From positions 62,001 through 126,000 of the forward strand of contig QXXF01000002.1 of NCBI GenBank assembly GCA_009911365.1: 64,000 nucleotides of DNA, read 5' to 3'. The notes beneath the pieces were generated by a model. That model was not told the DNA's origin. It did no database searches and worked only from the letters and a program-made list of their open reading frames with translations. A program made the translations under genes and the position numbers. Shown one piece after another: positions 47,154 through 56,322 of the stretch (position 1 is the stretch's first letter; the number at the start of each line of letters is the position of its first letter). Source of the DNA: Clostridiales bacterium. GTDB lineage: Bacteria > Bacillota > Clostridia > Peptostreptococcales > Anaerovoracaceae.

Positions 47154-47909
47154 CTACAAGCCTTTGCTTGCCAGGATTTTCTCAAATTTCTTTTCTGATA
47201 ATATTTCATGTGTCACCCATTCCCCATTGTAAAAAAGAGAAAAAGTGGTAAATGGAGTAGGCGCGTTCTGTGCGTCCTCTCTTGACTGAATATGTGTCAC
47301 ATGAAAATCAATGCCTCGTGCATGTGCCATGTTTTCAAGCAATGGCACATACTTGGCCGTAAAGGGGCATTGGCTCGTATAATATAAGGCAAACCCTTTA
47401 GGCATATTTTCATGTTCACGCACCGCATCTTTAAAGCAGGGCGTCTCCGCATTTTCAGCAAAAGGCAGGTACATCAACTCAAAATAAGGATCTGCCGCAT
47501 CCACTGTTTCAAATCCTTTGTATTTCATATATTTTGGATCAGAGAGAAATCCCATTTTCTTTTTTGAAGATAAAACAACGAGCCCTTTTTTCCCTTTTTC
47601 TTTGCTGTCTTCCACGCACTGATCAAGTAGCAGGTTCGAGTACCCATGGCCTTTAAACTTTCCAGATACCCAAAGGCAGTCAATATACATATAGTCTTTT
47701 GCCTCAATAGGAATCCAAGCGTATTCAGCAGGGATGTACTCAATAAAGAATTTCCCTCTCACATCACCTTTTAAGAACACGAGTCCTTCATACAATCGTT
47801 CTTTTAGCCAATTCTTTTTCGACATAACCTGAACATCTTCACGATTGGATATCGCACAGCAAATATGTTCTTGGTCAAGATTGTCGTGTGTTAATTTCAC
47901 AAGTTCCAC
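47154..47909 (-). CDS. GNAT acetyltransferase with YoaP-like C-terminus
   Basis: 251 residues from the GTG at 47909, chosen for GGAGGTG seven bases upstream; the frame is open to 47951. N-terminal GNAT (CLWVSGKFKGHGYSNLLLDQ as acetyl-CoA loop), then a C-terminal thioredoxin-like part with YYTSQCPFTAKYVP and TPFTTFSLFYNGEWVTHE, as in YoaP-type proteins. The single Cys in SQCPF may be redox-active. Substrate unknown. Confidence 0.8.
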   Translation of the reverse strand: MELVKLTHDNLDQEHICCAISNREDVQVMSKKNWLKERLYEGLVFLKGDVRGKFFIEYIPAEYAWIPIEAKDYMYIDCLWVSGKFKGHGYSNLLLDQCVEDSKEKGKKGLVVLSSKKKMGFLSDPKYMKYKGFETVDAADPYFELMYLPFAENAETPCFKDAVREHENMPKGFALYYTSQCPFTAKYVPLLENMAHARGIDFHVTHIQSREDAQNAPTPFTTFSLFYNGEWVTHEILSEKKFEKILASKGL

Positions 47910-48029
47910 GATCCAGCACCTCCGTGAATTTCCAATTTTCAATGTGTCCATTTTATCAAAAACCTTAGAAAAAAGAAATAGGCACAGGAAACAATTTTAA
48001 CCATGCGCGAGGCTCGCTCCTCGCTTCTC

Positions 48030-48113
48030 CTAATCTTCTTTATGCGAATCAACAGGCCCATCCAAAGGCAAAACACAAAAGGCCGCCACAGTCGGAACAT
48101 TGATCCCAAACAC
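48030..48113 (-). CDS. Possible small ORF (27 residues)
   Basis: GTG at 48113 with AGAGG five bases upstream; reads VFGINVPTVAAFCVLPLDGP then VDSHKED and TAG. It follows the NhaC stop closely. It may be the end of a lost gene or chance. A GCGAGG / CCTCGC hairpin (48007-48024) lies just after it. Confidence 0.2.
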   Translation of the reverse strand: MFGINVPTVAAFCVLPLDGPVDSHKED

Positions 48114-48139
48114 GGCAGCCTCTTCTAACGCTCCCCCCC

Positions 48140-49510
48140 TTACGCCATCACAATTCCTGTGACTAAAAACCCCAAAGCCGCCAGCACGCCGCCGATCAGT
48201 CCATAAGGCACTTGCGTGAAGGCATGCTCAATATTGTCGATCTTCGCCATAGCGGACGCGAACACCGTGTAATCGCAGTAAAAGCAGACATGCGCACCAA
48301 AAGCTTCGCCCGATAAAATCGCAGCCAGCACGACTACCGGATCCGCGCCAATGGAAACAGAAAGAGGCACTGCCACCAACGCATAGACCACGGTCACGCC
48401 CCATGTGCTCCCAGAGCAGAACGTCAGCAAAGCGCAGGCGATAAACGTTACCAGCGGAAAAAATGCTGGAGACAAGAAATCTTCGCAAATGGAGATCACA
48501 TACTCCGGTACTTTCAAGGTAGTGACAATATCCTTGAACATATAGACAAAGAATGAGATCAGCGGCATCTGTATGATTCTAGCCTCCCCCTCAATGGCCG
48601 CAGTCATGATCTCCTTCCAAGTACAGAGTCTAGTTACGAACAGCAGCCCCACCATGGAAAAGATTCCGATAAAGAACCCAGATAGCACATCACCTGTTAC
48701 CATGATGGAAACCGTCAAGATCACGATTCCCGCAATGAACACCCCTAGGCGAACTGGAGCCTTTGAATCCTTTTCCGCGGGGTCCGCTTTCGTCTCCGGA
48801 TTCAAAGGAACACTTTCTTTACCATAAAGCTCCCCAGTGACCTGGACTCGCTCATAGGCTTTCTTCATGCCGCCCAGTTTCGGTACCCAGCCCATAGTGA
48901 ACCCAAAGCACACCAGCAGCGCGGCGATGGCGTAAAAATTGAACGGTATGGCCTTTATATAAATATTAAAGCCGCTTCCCAGATATTCCAGCTCCACGAA
49001 CCCTGCGAACACGCCCTGGAAAAAAACGGCCCAGTTTGTCAGAGGCACTAGGGAAGTGACAGTGGTGCTGGTAGAGTCAATATAATAGGCCACTGATGCC
49101 CTCGGCACTTTGAACCTGTCAAAGAGCGGAGTCATTTGCCCGATGACAGAAGAACGCATCATGTCATCGATGAACAGCAAAGCTGACAGCAGCCAAGACC
49201 ACAAGTATAAATTCCTTTCACTCCTTACTTTTTTCTCTACGATCTTGACTAACACATGAGAACCGCCAGATACCTGAAACAGTGCCACCAGCACGCCCAC
49301 CGCACACATGAGGCAGACGATCCACACTGTGTCCTCATTGCACCCTGTGGTGTAAACTTGGTCAATGAAAGTCGTGAACCAACCTGTGCCTCCAATGATG
49401 ACGCAACCCACTAAGATCGCGATTACCATGGATGAAACGCACTTTCTGGTTACGACCGCTACCGCCAACATCACTGCTACAGGCAGCAAGCATAAGATTC
49501 CATAATCCAT
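48140..49510 (-). CDS. NhaC-type Na+/H+ antiporter family protein
   Basis: 456 residues, about 11-12 helices. Stretches such as LFIDDMMRSSVIG, STSTTVTSLVPLTNWAVFF and FCSGSTWGVTVVYALV, plus GEAFGAHVCFYCDYTVFAS near the end, match the NhaC/YqkI-type family that also includes amino-acid or organic-acid exchangers. GGAGGTG precedes the ATG. It is the last gene of the M24-YtcJ-NhaC unit, so exchange of a catabolic solute is possible. Confidence 0.85.
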   Translation of the reverse strand: MDYGILCLLPVAVMLAVAVVTRKCVSSMVIAILVGCVIIGGTGWFTTFIDQVYTTGCNEDTVWIVCLMCAVGVLVALFQVSGGSHVLVKIVEKKVRSERNLYLWSWLLSALLFIDDMMRSSVIGQMTPLFDRFKVPRASVAYYIDSTSTTVTSLVPLTNWAVFFQGVFAGFVELEYLGSGFNIYIKAIPFNFYAIAALLVCFGFTMGWVPKLGGMKKAYERVQVTGELYGKESVPLNPETKADPAEKDSKAPVRLGVFIAGIVILTVSIMVTGDVLSGFFIGIFSMVGLLFVTRLCTWKEIMTAAIEGEARIIQMPLISFFVYMFKDIVTTLKVPEYVISICEDFLSPAFFPLVTFIACALLTFCSGSTWGVTVVYALVAVPLSVSIGADPVVVLAAILSGEAFGAHVCFYCDYTVFASAMAKIDNIEHAFTQVPYGLIGGVLAALGFLVTGIVMA

Positions 49511-49534
49511 TTTTTCACCTCCTCACAATCCGTT

Positions 49535-51142
49535 TCAACTCCTATGAATAATCTTGCCTCCCAGCATGGTCATGACCACTGTCGTTTTTAGAATCTCCTC
49601 AGGGTCCGTTTCAAACAGGTTTCGATCCAACACAGCGATATCCGCGAACTTGCCCTTCTCCAATGTCCCTGTCACCTTTTCGTTCCACATTTGGTAAGCA
49701 GAACCGATGGTATAGGCTTTCAGGGAATCAGCAAGGCTTAGCTTCTCACCGGGGCACCAGCCGCCTTCCGGAAGCCTGTCTTCTGACAGACGAGTGACCG
49801 CCCGATAAATGCCTCGCATGGGATTTAGCTCCGCAATCGGATGATCACTGCCAAAGGCGAGGACAGCACCTTTGGCCGCCAGGCTCTTGAACGGGTACAC
49901 GTACTGACAGCGCCTCTGCCCCAGAATCTTGTGGAACGGATGCTCCGCAAAGATCGGTGCCCACATATGATCCGGCTGCACAGAAGCCACCACGCCCAGC
50001 GCGCCTGCCCTGCCCATGTCATCAGGATGCACCACTTCAAAATGCTCAATGGTATGGCGCAAAGGCTCTTTGCCGCCAGCCGCACGGCATTCTTCAAAGA
50101 TGTCTAAAGCCTCACGTACAGCCCCGTCCCCACAGGCGTGAAGCCGCATCCGAATTCCCTTCTCTTCCAATCGTCTCGCCTGGTCCCTAAAAGTTTCCAC
50201 GGATAAATACTTTTCTCCGAAAAAGCCCGGACAATCGCTGTATTCTTCAATCAAAGCCCCGGTATATCCCATAGGCGTCCCGTCCACAAAGCCTTTGACC
50301 CCGCCAAACTTGAGCATGTGACTTTGGTACTTTTCTTTCATGGCTAGCAGCTTTTCCATAGGCGTGTTCACAGAAGCCAGCAGGGACATGCGGACTTTCA
50401 GTCTTCCTTCCCGTTCCATCTGTTCAAAGGCCTCTTCCATGAGGATCTCGTGGATCTGCAGATTGCTGAGAGACGTGATCCCCAGACTGGCGGTGGTTTT
50501 AAAATATGCTTCCAGCAAGTGGCTCTTTTCCTCTTGAGGCATGGCAAAAGCCTGATCCAAAACCAGCTTCATAGCGTGAGTCTCCAGCAAATATCCGGTA
50601 GGCTGACCGTCCGCGTCCTTTTGAATCATCCCCATGCCCTTCGGGATAGTCGTGTTCTGATTGATTCCGCACAGTTTCAAAGCCTTTGTGTTGACCCATG
50701 CGCCGTGAAGTTCTTCGTTGATCACCACTACTGGCTGGTGGGGAAACAGCCTGTCCAAAGAAGTTTTTGTGGGCAGGTGTTTCTTTTGCCAATACTCGTG
50801 GTTCCAGCCAAAGGCGATCACCCAGTCATTGTCTTTGTCCTTCTCATGATCAAAGATCATCTGCGCGGCCTCTTCTTCTGAACGGGATTCCGCCACATTC
50901 GCTCCAGCTAGCTCTAAGGCCCCGTAAAAAACATGGGCATGGCTTTCCCCGATCCCTGGCATCACCAGCTGATCGTCATAACGCAGGATCTGGGTATTCT
51001 CGCCTTGATAGACCATCATGTCTTCGTTGTTTCTTCCTACATCAAGGATCTTGTCTCCCGCCACAGCGACAAACCCGGGAAAGGGCTTGTCACCGCAGGA
51101 ATCAAAGACGCAATTTGATGTGATGATATAATCCGCGAACAT
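49535..51142 (-). CDS. YtcJ-like amidohydrolase
   Basis: 535 residues. Amidohydrolase family 3 layout: metal HAH in MPGIGESHAHVF near 65, Lys/His in the central barrel, VVASVQPDHMWAP, FGSDHPIAELNPM near 450 with the conserved Asp, and FADIAVLDRNLFE at the end. Cytoplasmic metal-dependent hydrolase of C-N or C-O bonds, substrate unknown. It starts right at the M24 stop, with the ribosome site AAGGAG inside that gene. Confidence 0.88.
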   Translation of the reverse strand: MFADYIITSNCVFDSCGDKPFPGFVAVAGDKILDVGRNNEDMMVYQGENTQILRYDDQLVMPGIGESHAHVFYGALELAGANVAESRSEEEAAQMIFDHEKDKDNDWVIAFGWNHEYWQKKHLPTKTSLDRLFPHQPVVVINEELHGAWVNTKALKLCGINQNTTIPKGMGMIQKDADGQPTGYLLETHAMKLVLDQAFAMPQEEKSHLLEAYFKTTASLGITSLSNLQIHEILMEEAFEQMEREGRLKVRMSLLASVNTPMEKLLAMKEKYQSHMLKFGGVKGFVDGTPMGYTGALIEEYSDCPGFFGEKYLSVETFRDQARRLEEKGIRMRLHACGDGAVREALDIFEECRAAGGKEPLRHTIEHFEVVHPDDMGRAGALGVVASVQPDHMWAPIFAEHPFHKILGQRRCQYVYPFKSLAAKGAVLAFGSDHPIAELNPMRGIYRAVTRLSEDRLPEGGWCPGEKLSLADSLKAYTIGSAYQMWNEKVTGTLEKGKFADIAVLDRNLFETDPEEILKTTVVMTMLGGKIIHRS

Positions 51143-51143
51143 A

Positions 51144-52430
51144 TCAGAACTCCTTGACCATCAGTTTTCTTGTGGTCTTGCCTAAAACAACAGCTTCTTC
51201 TTCCTTGAACATCAGCGTGTCGATGCATCCGAACCCGGTTTCAAAATTCACCACTGTACCTGGCACGAACCGCCGCTCTTGATCTTCACAGTCAAAATAG
51301 ATGTCGTAAACCGTGGAGCCGCCGCACCAGTCAGGCGGGAAGGCGATGCCCAGCTCGTAACCGCCGATCCAGTACTGCTCTCCCCAAAGTCCTTCTTCTT
51401 GATAGAACGTTTTCAGTTCCCGCAGTAACTGGGACATGAGCATGTTAGGCTTGATAGCGTTTTTCACCATGTCGATGATCTTTTCGTTGACTGCGTATTT
51501 GGTGGTGAATTCCTTTGGCGGCTCCCCGATGGAAAAATATCTGCACTGGTTGGAGTGATACCGATTGAACACGCCCGCCAGATCCACTCCCACTGGATCG
51601 CCCAGCATGATCTTTCTCCTTGACGCAGGGATATGGAAGCACCAAGAGCGATATGGGCCGGAGCGAACCATGTTGGCGATAGCTTGACTTTCGCCTCCTG
51701 CCTTTAACTGAGCGTTGGTGTAAGCTGCCACGATTTCCAGTTCCGTGATGCCTGGCTCTAAAGCTTCGTAAATGGCCTCCATGCCGATGTTGCAAATCTG
51801 GGTGGCTGTTTCCATATACTGCATTTCCAAAAAGGACTTGACCGCTCTAGCCCGCCGTATGACTTCCGTCGCGTCCACCACTTTACAGCCAGCGGTCTCG
51901 AACAAGGTTTTCCACTGATCAAAGATCAAATAGCTGGGACGATAGCTCCCAAACTCCAGACCCACGGTCATCCCTGGTTTGATCCAGCCTTCTTCTTTTA
52001 AATTTTTCAGTACGATCTCTTTGTATCCCTCGTCTGGCGTGGTGCATATGTAGGATTTTCCGTACATGTCAGCCGGGATGTCGTAGATCAGTCTAGTATC
52101 TGTGGAAATGCTGGTAAGTTTCAGCACTCCCTCTTCATCTGGCAAGTCAAAGTGGATGAATTTGTCGTGATCAACATGAATCGCGGTCCCCGCACCCATG
52201 GAATCATACCAAGCTTCAGGTGAGTTAACCCGGTGCCATACTACGTCATAACCGCTGACATAATACATGCTCTCCGGGGCCGTGGCATAGATAAAGTCAA
52301 TCTTTTCTTTGTCCATGATCTGCCTGATCCTAGTGAGCCTGTTTTTGTATTCCTCAATGGGAAAAGCCACTTTCATCTCTCCGCCGCAGCTTTCTACGCC
52401 GGGGATCCATTCAAATTTTCTGTCTGACAT
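51144..52430 (-). CDS. M24-family protein, creatinase/ectoine hydrolase-like
   Basis: 428 residues from the ATG at 52430 (GGAGG eight bases upstream, itself overlapping an earlier ATG). N-terminal creatinase domain (to about 165), then a pita-bread fold. Metal-ligand positions of Xaa-Pro peptidases are altered: YHSNQCRYF has Asn where Asp is normal, and the HGIG motif is replaced by YELGIAFPPDW. VVNFETGFGCIDT replaces the usual E..G...ED. FPPDW resembles ectoine hydrolase and creatinase relatives, which do not need the metal pair. So it is probably a C-N hydrolase rather than a peptidase. Operon with the YtcJ-like enzyme and NhaC. Confidence 0.8.
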   Translation of the reverse strand: MSDRKFEWIPGVESCGGEMKVAFPIEEYKNRLTRIRQIMDKEKIDFIYATAPESMYYVSGYDVVWHRVNSPEAWYDSMGAGTAIHVDHDKFIHFDLPDEEGVLKLTSISTDTRLIYDIPADMYGKSYICTTPDEGYKEIVLKNLKEEGWIKPGMTVGLEFGSYRPSYLIFDQWKTLFETAGCKVVDATEVIRRARAVKSFLEMQYMETATQICNIGMEAIYEALEPGITELEIVAAYTNAQLKAGGESQAIANMVRSGPYRSWCFHIPASRRKIMLGDPVGVDLAGVFNRYHSNQCRYFSIGEPPKEFTTKYAVNEKIIDMVKNAIKPNMLMSQLLRELKTFYQEEGLWGEQYWIGGYELGIAFPPDWCGGSTVYDIYFDCEDQERRFVPGTVVNFETGFGCIDTLMFKEEEAVVLGKTTRKLMVKEF

Positions 52431-52549
52431 TTTCGTTTCCTCCATTCCTTTTCTTGAATCAATCCTGTATTCAGCATAGCATCCGCAGCAACCCTTTTTA
52501 AGCCACTATCTTGTTCTTCCCATAGGTGAATTTGCTTTTTGCGACTATG

Positions 52550-52581
52550 AAAAAACGCTCCCCAGTTCTTGTCTGAGAAGC
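52550..52581 (-). terminator. Terminator of the AraC gene
   Basis: On the minus strand GCTTCTC / GGGGAGC (with two G-U pairs), loop of 11 bases, followed by GTTTTTTC. Confidence 0.65.
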
Positions 52582-52627
52582 ATCTTTGTTTTTATCATAT
52601 AGAAGCCAACGTTTTCTGCCTGCGGTT

Positions 52628-54559
52628 TTATAGCTTGATCAACAGAGTCAGCAACATGGTGGTGGCGGCCAGGGGCAGATCCAGTTCAAAGTCCTGCCCT
52701 TGCTCTCGCTGGATATAATCTACGGAAACCGTGGGCACAGAAGCTCTGTTGATCATCTCATATTCCCGGTCGCTCAAATGTGCGATCACCTTGGGATTCT
52801 TGATAAAGGTCGAGATGTCGTCCCGTTCCGAGGCCCACATGTAATGCGCCAACTTGTAGCTGCCAGACAAATTCTTGAACACCAGCTTGTACTGTATCTC
52901 CCTTGGATACTGAAACTTGGTGCCGCCGCTGTGGAATAAGATCTGCACATTGTCCTCCTTTCTAGTGATAATGTAGTTCTCACCCTTGGCGATGACCGCT
53001 TCCCCCAGCTGAGAAAGAAAGGAATAAAAGTAGTACAAATTATTTTTGAATCCGATCTTAGAATAGAGCCAGTCGATCCTGATTTCGCCATCCACCATAT
53101 TGGTGATGTAATCCGTCTGAAAGTTGCCCCGCTTGTCCACTGGCCTTTTGTACTGCTCGTACTGTTTGTGCCGGACATTTAAAGAATCCAGCAGCGAAGT
53201 AAAAGCGTCTATCCTTTCCTGCGTCTCCGGTTCATTGTCAGCCATGTGGATTTTGAATTCCATCTGGGCCGCCCGGCCTTTTGGATAAAATCTGAAAAAG
53301 CTCCGCAGAGATTCTTCCGCTGTGTCGATTTCATATTGATCCTTTTTCCCGCACCCTACGATCAAATAGACCTTGGCGAACGCACCCAGCAGGAAATGCA
53401 AAATCCCATGAAGCTCCCGCATAGATGCGTCATCTGTCTGCTGGACTTCCGCACTGAACAGTTCGTCCGCAATCATGGCTTTAAACCCTATGTCGTTCTG
53501 TGCTTCTTCGATCTGTTTCAGTTTTCTGTGTTTCATCAAGTTCGCGCTCCCACACCACAGCTGTTCCTTCCAGGAAGGATCCAGGCGTTCTATAACAGCC
53601 GCCCCTTCTAAATCCACTAGAATTTCCTTTTTCGTGTCCTGATTATCTTTTACCTTAGGGACAATGGATTCAATCCTGTGGATGATCTCTGACATGGAAA
53701 CCTGTTCTTCGAAACGTCCTGCGTTATCGTTGGTTTCATAGGATTCTCGAAAGAGTTTGCGATATTTGTTAGGGCTGATCTTGTACCATTTGGTAAAATG
53801 TTTGTTAAAATACCGCACATCGGAAAACCCGCACTGATAGGCGATCTCCGTAATGGGCAGCGATGTGTCCAGCAGCAGCTTTTCCGCCTTTTCCACACGA
53901 ACGAAATTCAGCCAGTCCCGAAAGCTGTAACCCGTGATGTCTTTGAATTTGTGAGAAAGGTAAAAGAGACTCAAATACTCCTGCTCGGAAATTTCCTGCA
54001 GATTCACTTTGTGGTCGTAATTAGAGTATAAATATTTGATGGTACGGTAGATCACGTCCATTTTTTCATCCGTGACTTGGAAAGCCGCCCCGTTGAGGTC
54101 CGTGATGTCCAGGCGGTAACAGTAGATCAAGCTTTTCAGAAATGCGTCGAACTGGCCCATGATCCGTTCTTTATCTGCGTTTTGTTCCATGAGCACCGCA
54201 AGGACGTTCACATGTTCTAGAATCCCTTGCTTTCGCTGGTTCAGTTTGTGAAAAGCCTCGGAATAAGGCCAGAAAGCTACGATCTCATAAAAATCAGGAT
54301 ATTTTTCATAAGATGCGTTGCAGTCGATATACACGCACACAATGGTGTTTTTTTCCTCCGTTTCTTTCATGCTGTGGATCTCATCGCTGTTGATGAGCAT
54401 GATGTCGCCTGCTTTCAGACTGAACCATTCGTATCCAACCTTCAAGTCCAGGCTGCCCTCCACCACGATCAAAAGCTCCAGTTCATCGTGCCAGTGGAAG
54501 GTTTGCCCGATGATGCTGTTCTGATTCAGATATATCATCCCGTTTTCCTCAAAACCCAT
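52628..54559 (-). CDS. AraC-family regulator with large GH39-like C-terminus
   Basis: 643 residues from the ATG at 54559 (GGGAGG upstream; the open frame extends to 54649). N-terminal cupin (about 15-90: HWHDELELLIVVEGSLDLKV, HxH...E type), AraC HTH (about 180-285, ITEIAYQCGFSDVRYFNKHF). Residues 300-643 resemble degenerate GH39 domains fused to some AraC proteins (VDYIQREQGQDFELDLPLAA end, RREIQYKL-type beta strands); this assignment is weak. It probably controls the catabolic genes on either side. Not preceded by an obvious promoter. Confidence 0.8.
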   Translation of the reverse strand: MGFEENGMIYLNQNSIIGQTFHWHDELELLIVVEGSLDLKVGYEWFSLKAGDIMLINSDEIHSMKETEEKNTIVCVYIDCNASYEKYPDFYEIVAFWPYSEAFHKLNQRKQGILEHVNVLAVLMEQNADKERIMGQFDAFLKSLIYCYRLDITDLNGAAFQVTDEKMDVIYRTIKYLYSNYDHKVNLQEISEQEYLSLFYLSHKFKDITGYSFRDWLNFVRVEKAEKLLLDTSLPITEIAYQCGFSDVRYFNKHFTKWYKISPNKYRKLFRESYETNDNAGRFEEQVSMSEIIHRIESIVPKVKDNQDTKKEILVDLEGAAVIERLDPSWKEQLWCGSANLMKHRKLKQIEEAQNDIGFKAMIADELFSAEVQQTDDASMRELHGILHFLLGAFAKVYLIVGCGKKDQYEIDTAEESLRSFFRFYPKGRAAQMEFKIHMADNEPETQERIDAFTSLLDSLNVRHKQYEQYKRPVDKRGNFQTDYITNMVDGEIRIDWLYSKIGFKNNLYYFYSFLSQLGEAVIAKGENYIITRKEDNVQILFHSGGTKFQYPREIQYKLVFKNLSGSYKLAHYMWASERDDISTFIKNPKVIAHLSDREYEMINRASVPTVSVDYIQREQGQDFELDLPLAATTMLLTLLIKL

Positions 54560-54802
54560 GCCACCACCTCCCGCTTTCATGATACCATAGATTTTAGAAA
54601 CAGCCTCATCAGGACATGAGATTCGACAAGAAAATCGGAGAAAGGGCAAAAAAGCCTGGTGGAAAGGGGGATGCTAGGAGAAAATGATTTTACAACATGG
54701 GAAACCTATACCACATTCATGCCCTTTTTCCCATAAGATTATAAAGATGTCGTTATTTTTCATCCATTGATCGCTTCTGTTTTCTCTTTGAATCAGTAAC
54801 AG

Positions 54803-54838
54803 CAAAAATCCCCAGACCGATCTGTCCCTGGTCTGGGG
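54803..54838 (-). terminator. Terminator of the opp-amidohydrolase operon
   Basis: Perfect 9-bp stem CCCCAGACC / GGTCTGGGG, followed on the minus strand by ATTTTTG. It lies about 25 bp after the stop at 54862. Bases 54560-54802 hold the AraC leader and nothing else clear. Confidence 0.85.
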
Positions 54839-54861
54839 CTTCTGCTTTCAGCGGCATTTTA

Positions 54862-56286
54862 TCACAACTTATCTTCTTCCATGAACTGAGCGTTGGTGCC
54901 ATGAATTTCAAAAAATTCTTTAGATGCGCGATTGCCGATCAGCTCTGGATACTGCTGGATCCTCTTTAATGAAACATCTTCATCTATGGTCAAGATTTTC
55001 TGATCTCGCATGATCACTTTTCCATTGACAGCGGATAGCGCGACCTCCTGCCCTCTGGCACTGTACACCAGATTTGGCACGATATTGCGCATTGGATACG
55101 TATACACAGGCAGCATAGAAGGAAAGTTCAGATCCACAGCGATAAAATCCGCTTGCTTGCCCACCTCCAGTGAGCCTACCGCATCATCTACGCCAATGGC
55201 TTTCGCCCCCTCAATAGTCGCCATGCGCAGCGCCTTCCACGCTGGCATTTTTTCCGGATCATGATACTTTAGCTTGTTGAACATGCAGATGTTCTTCATC
55301 TCGTGTATGATGTTATGACAATTGTTGCCCGGTGCTTGATCCGAACCCAGGGCCACGCTGCCGCCAGCTTCCTGAAATACGGTGCTTGGGCACACCAGGC
55401 CATCAATGATGCCGATGGAAGCCGGGTTGACCACCATAGAAGCGCCGCTTTTGGCGATCAGACGAGTTTCTTCATCATCGCACTCTGTCAAATGCACGGT
55501 GATCAAAGAACTGTCCAGATACCCTAGATCATCTAAAAATTTCGTGGTTCTCTTTCCATAACGTTTTTCGATCTGGTAAGTTTCCCTGTCTCCCTGCTGC
55601 ACATGCATATGGATTTTCGTGCCGCGTTCTTTGGCGATTTTCTGTACTTTCAGCAACAACTGGGGACTGACAAAATCAATGCCTTGCGGACCGAACAGGA
55701 TACGGATCCTGCCATCGCCTTTGCGGTGCCACCGATCAAACAGTTCCACATTGCGCGCCAGCTCCTGCTCTCCCTGCGCATCATCCAGTTCATACAGCTC
55801 TCCAGGCTTGTATACTCTTCTTTTAGCGGCGCGGATGGTCTGTGCGATGTTTCCTCTGGCACCGATCTTTTGGATAAAACGGCAGACATTGTTCATTTCC
55901 GCGTCATAGTCGCCCAGTGTGGTGGTTCCCGCTTTAATCGCTTCTATGATCGCCACTTCGCTTCCTGCGTCCCGTTCCGCGTTGGTCACTGCGTTGTCAA
56001 AGGGCTGCAGGCCGTACATCATCCAGTTATTGGTGTCCTGTGCCAACCCGCGCATCACATTACAAGCCGTATGCATGTGTCCGTCAATAAAGCCCGGCAA
56101 TATGACGTGATGAGACAGACGCAGCGCTTCCTCTGCCTGATAGAGTTCCTCGCATGTTTCCCAATCTAAGAAATCAATGATCTTTCCGCCGTCCACAACC
56201 ATCGCCGTTTCCGCTTTATATCCCACGCCTTCTCCTTCCATGGTATAGAAGTGCGGCGCTTTTACAGTCATGTCTACTTTTTTCAT
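54862..56286 (-). CDS. Amidohydrolase (cytosine deaminase/chlorohydrolase-like)
   Basis: 474 residues. HxH metal motif ILPGFIDGHMHTACN near 67-72, catalytic His in TKIHMHVQQGD and VHLTECDDEETRL, and Asp in ALGSDQAPGNNCHN. Ends with LEVGKQADFIAVDLN. Subtype III amidohydrolase with one metal expected, removing amino groups from ring or chain compounds. Less alike to the three enzymes further right than they are to one another. Last gene of the long operon. Confidence 0.88.
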   Translation of the reverse strand: MKKVDMTVKAPHFYTMEGEGVGYKAETAMVVDGGKIIDFLDWETCEELYQAEEALRLSHHVILPGFIDGHMHTACNVMRGLAQDTNNWMMYGLQPFDNAVTNAERDAGSEVAIIEAIKAGTTTLGDYDAEMNNVCRFIQKIGARGNIAQTIRAAKRRVYKPGELYELDDAQGEQELARNVELFDRWHRKGDGRIRILFGPQGIDFVSPQLLLKVQKIAKERGTKIHMHVQQGDRETYQIEKRYGKRTTKFLDDLGYLDSSLITVHLTECDDEETRLIAKSGASMVVNPASIGIIDGLVCPSTVFQEAGGSVALGSDQAPGNNCHNIIHEMKNICMFNKLKYHDPEKMPAWKALRMATIEGAKAIGVDDAVGSLEVGKQADFIAVDLNFPSMLPVYTYPMRNIVPNLVYSARGQEVALSAVNGKVIMRDQKILTIDEDVSLKRIQQYPELIGNRASKEFFEIHGTNAQFMEEDKL

Positions 56287-56322
56287 GTTCTCCTCTTGTC
56301 AGCTGCCGTCAACAGGCAGCGT

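Noticed and set aside
52480-52510. Sigma-54 promoter before the M24 operon
   Set aside because: TGGC and TTGC are present on the minus strand but the spacing is 3 bp too long.
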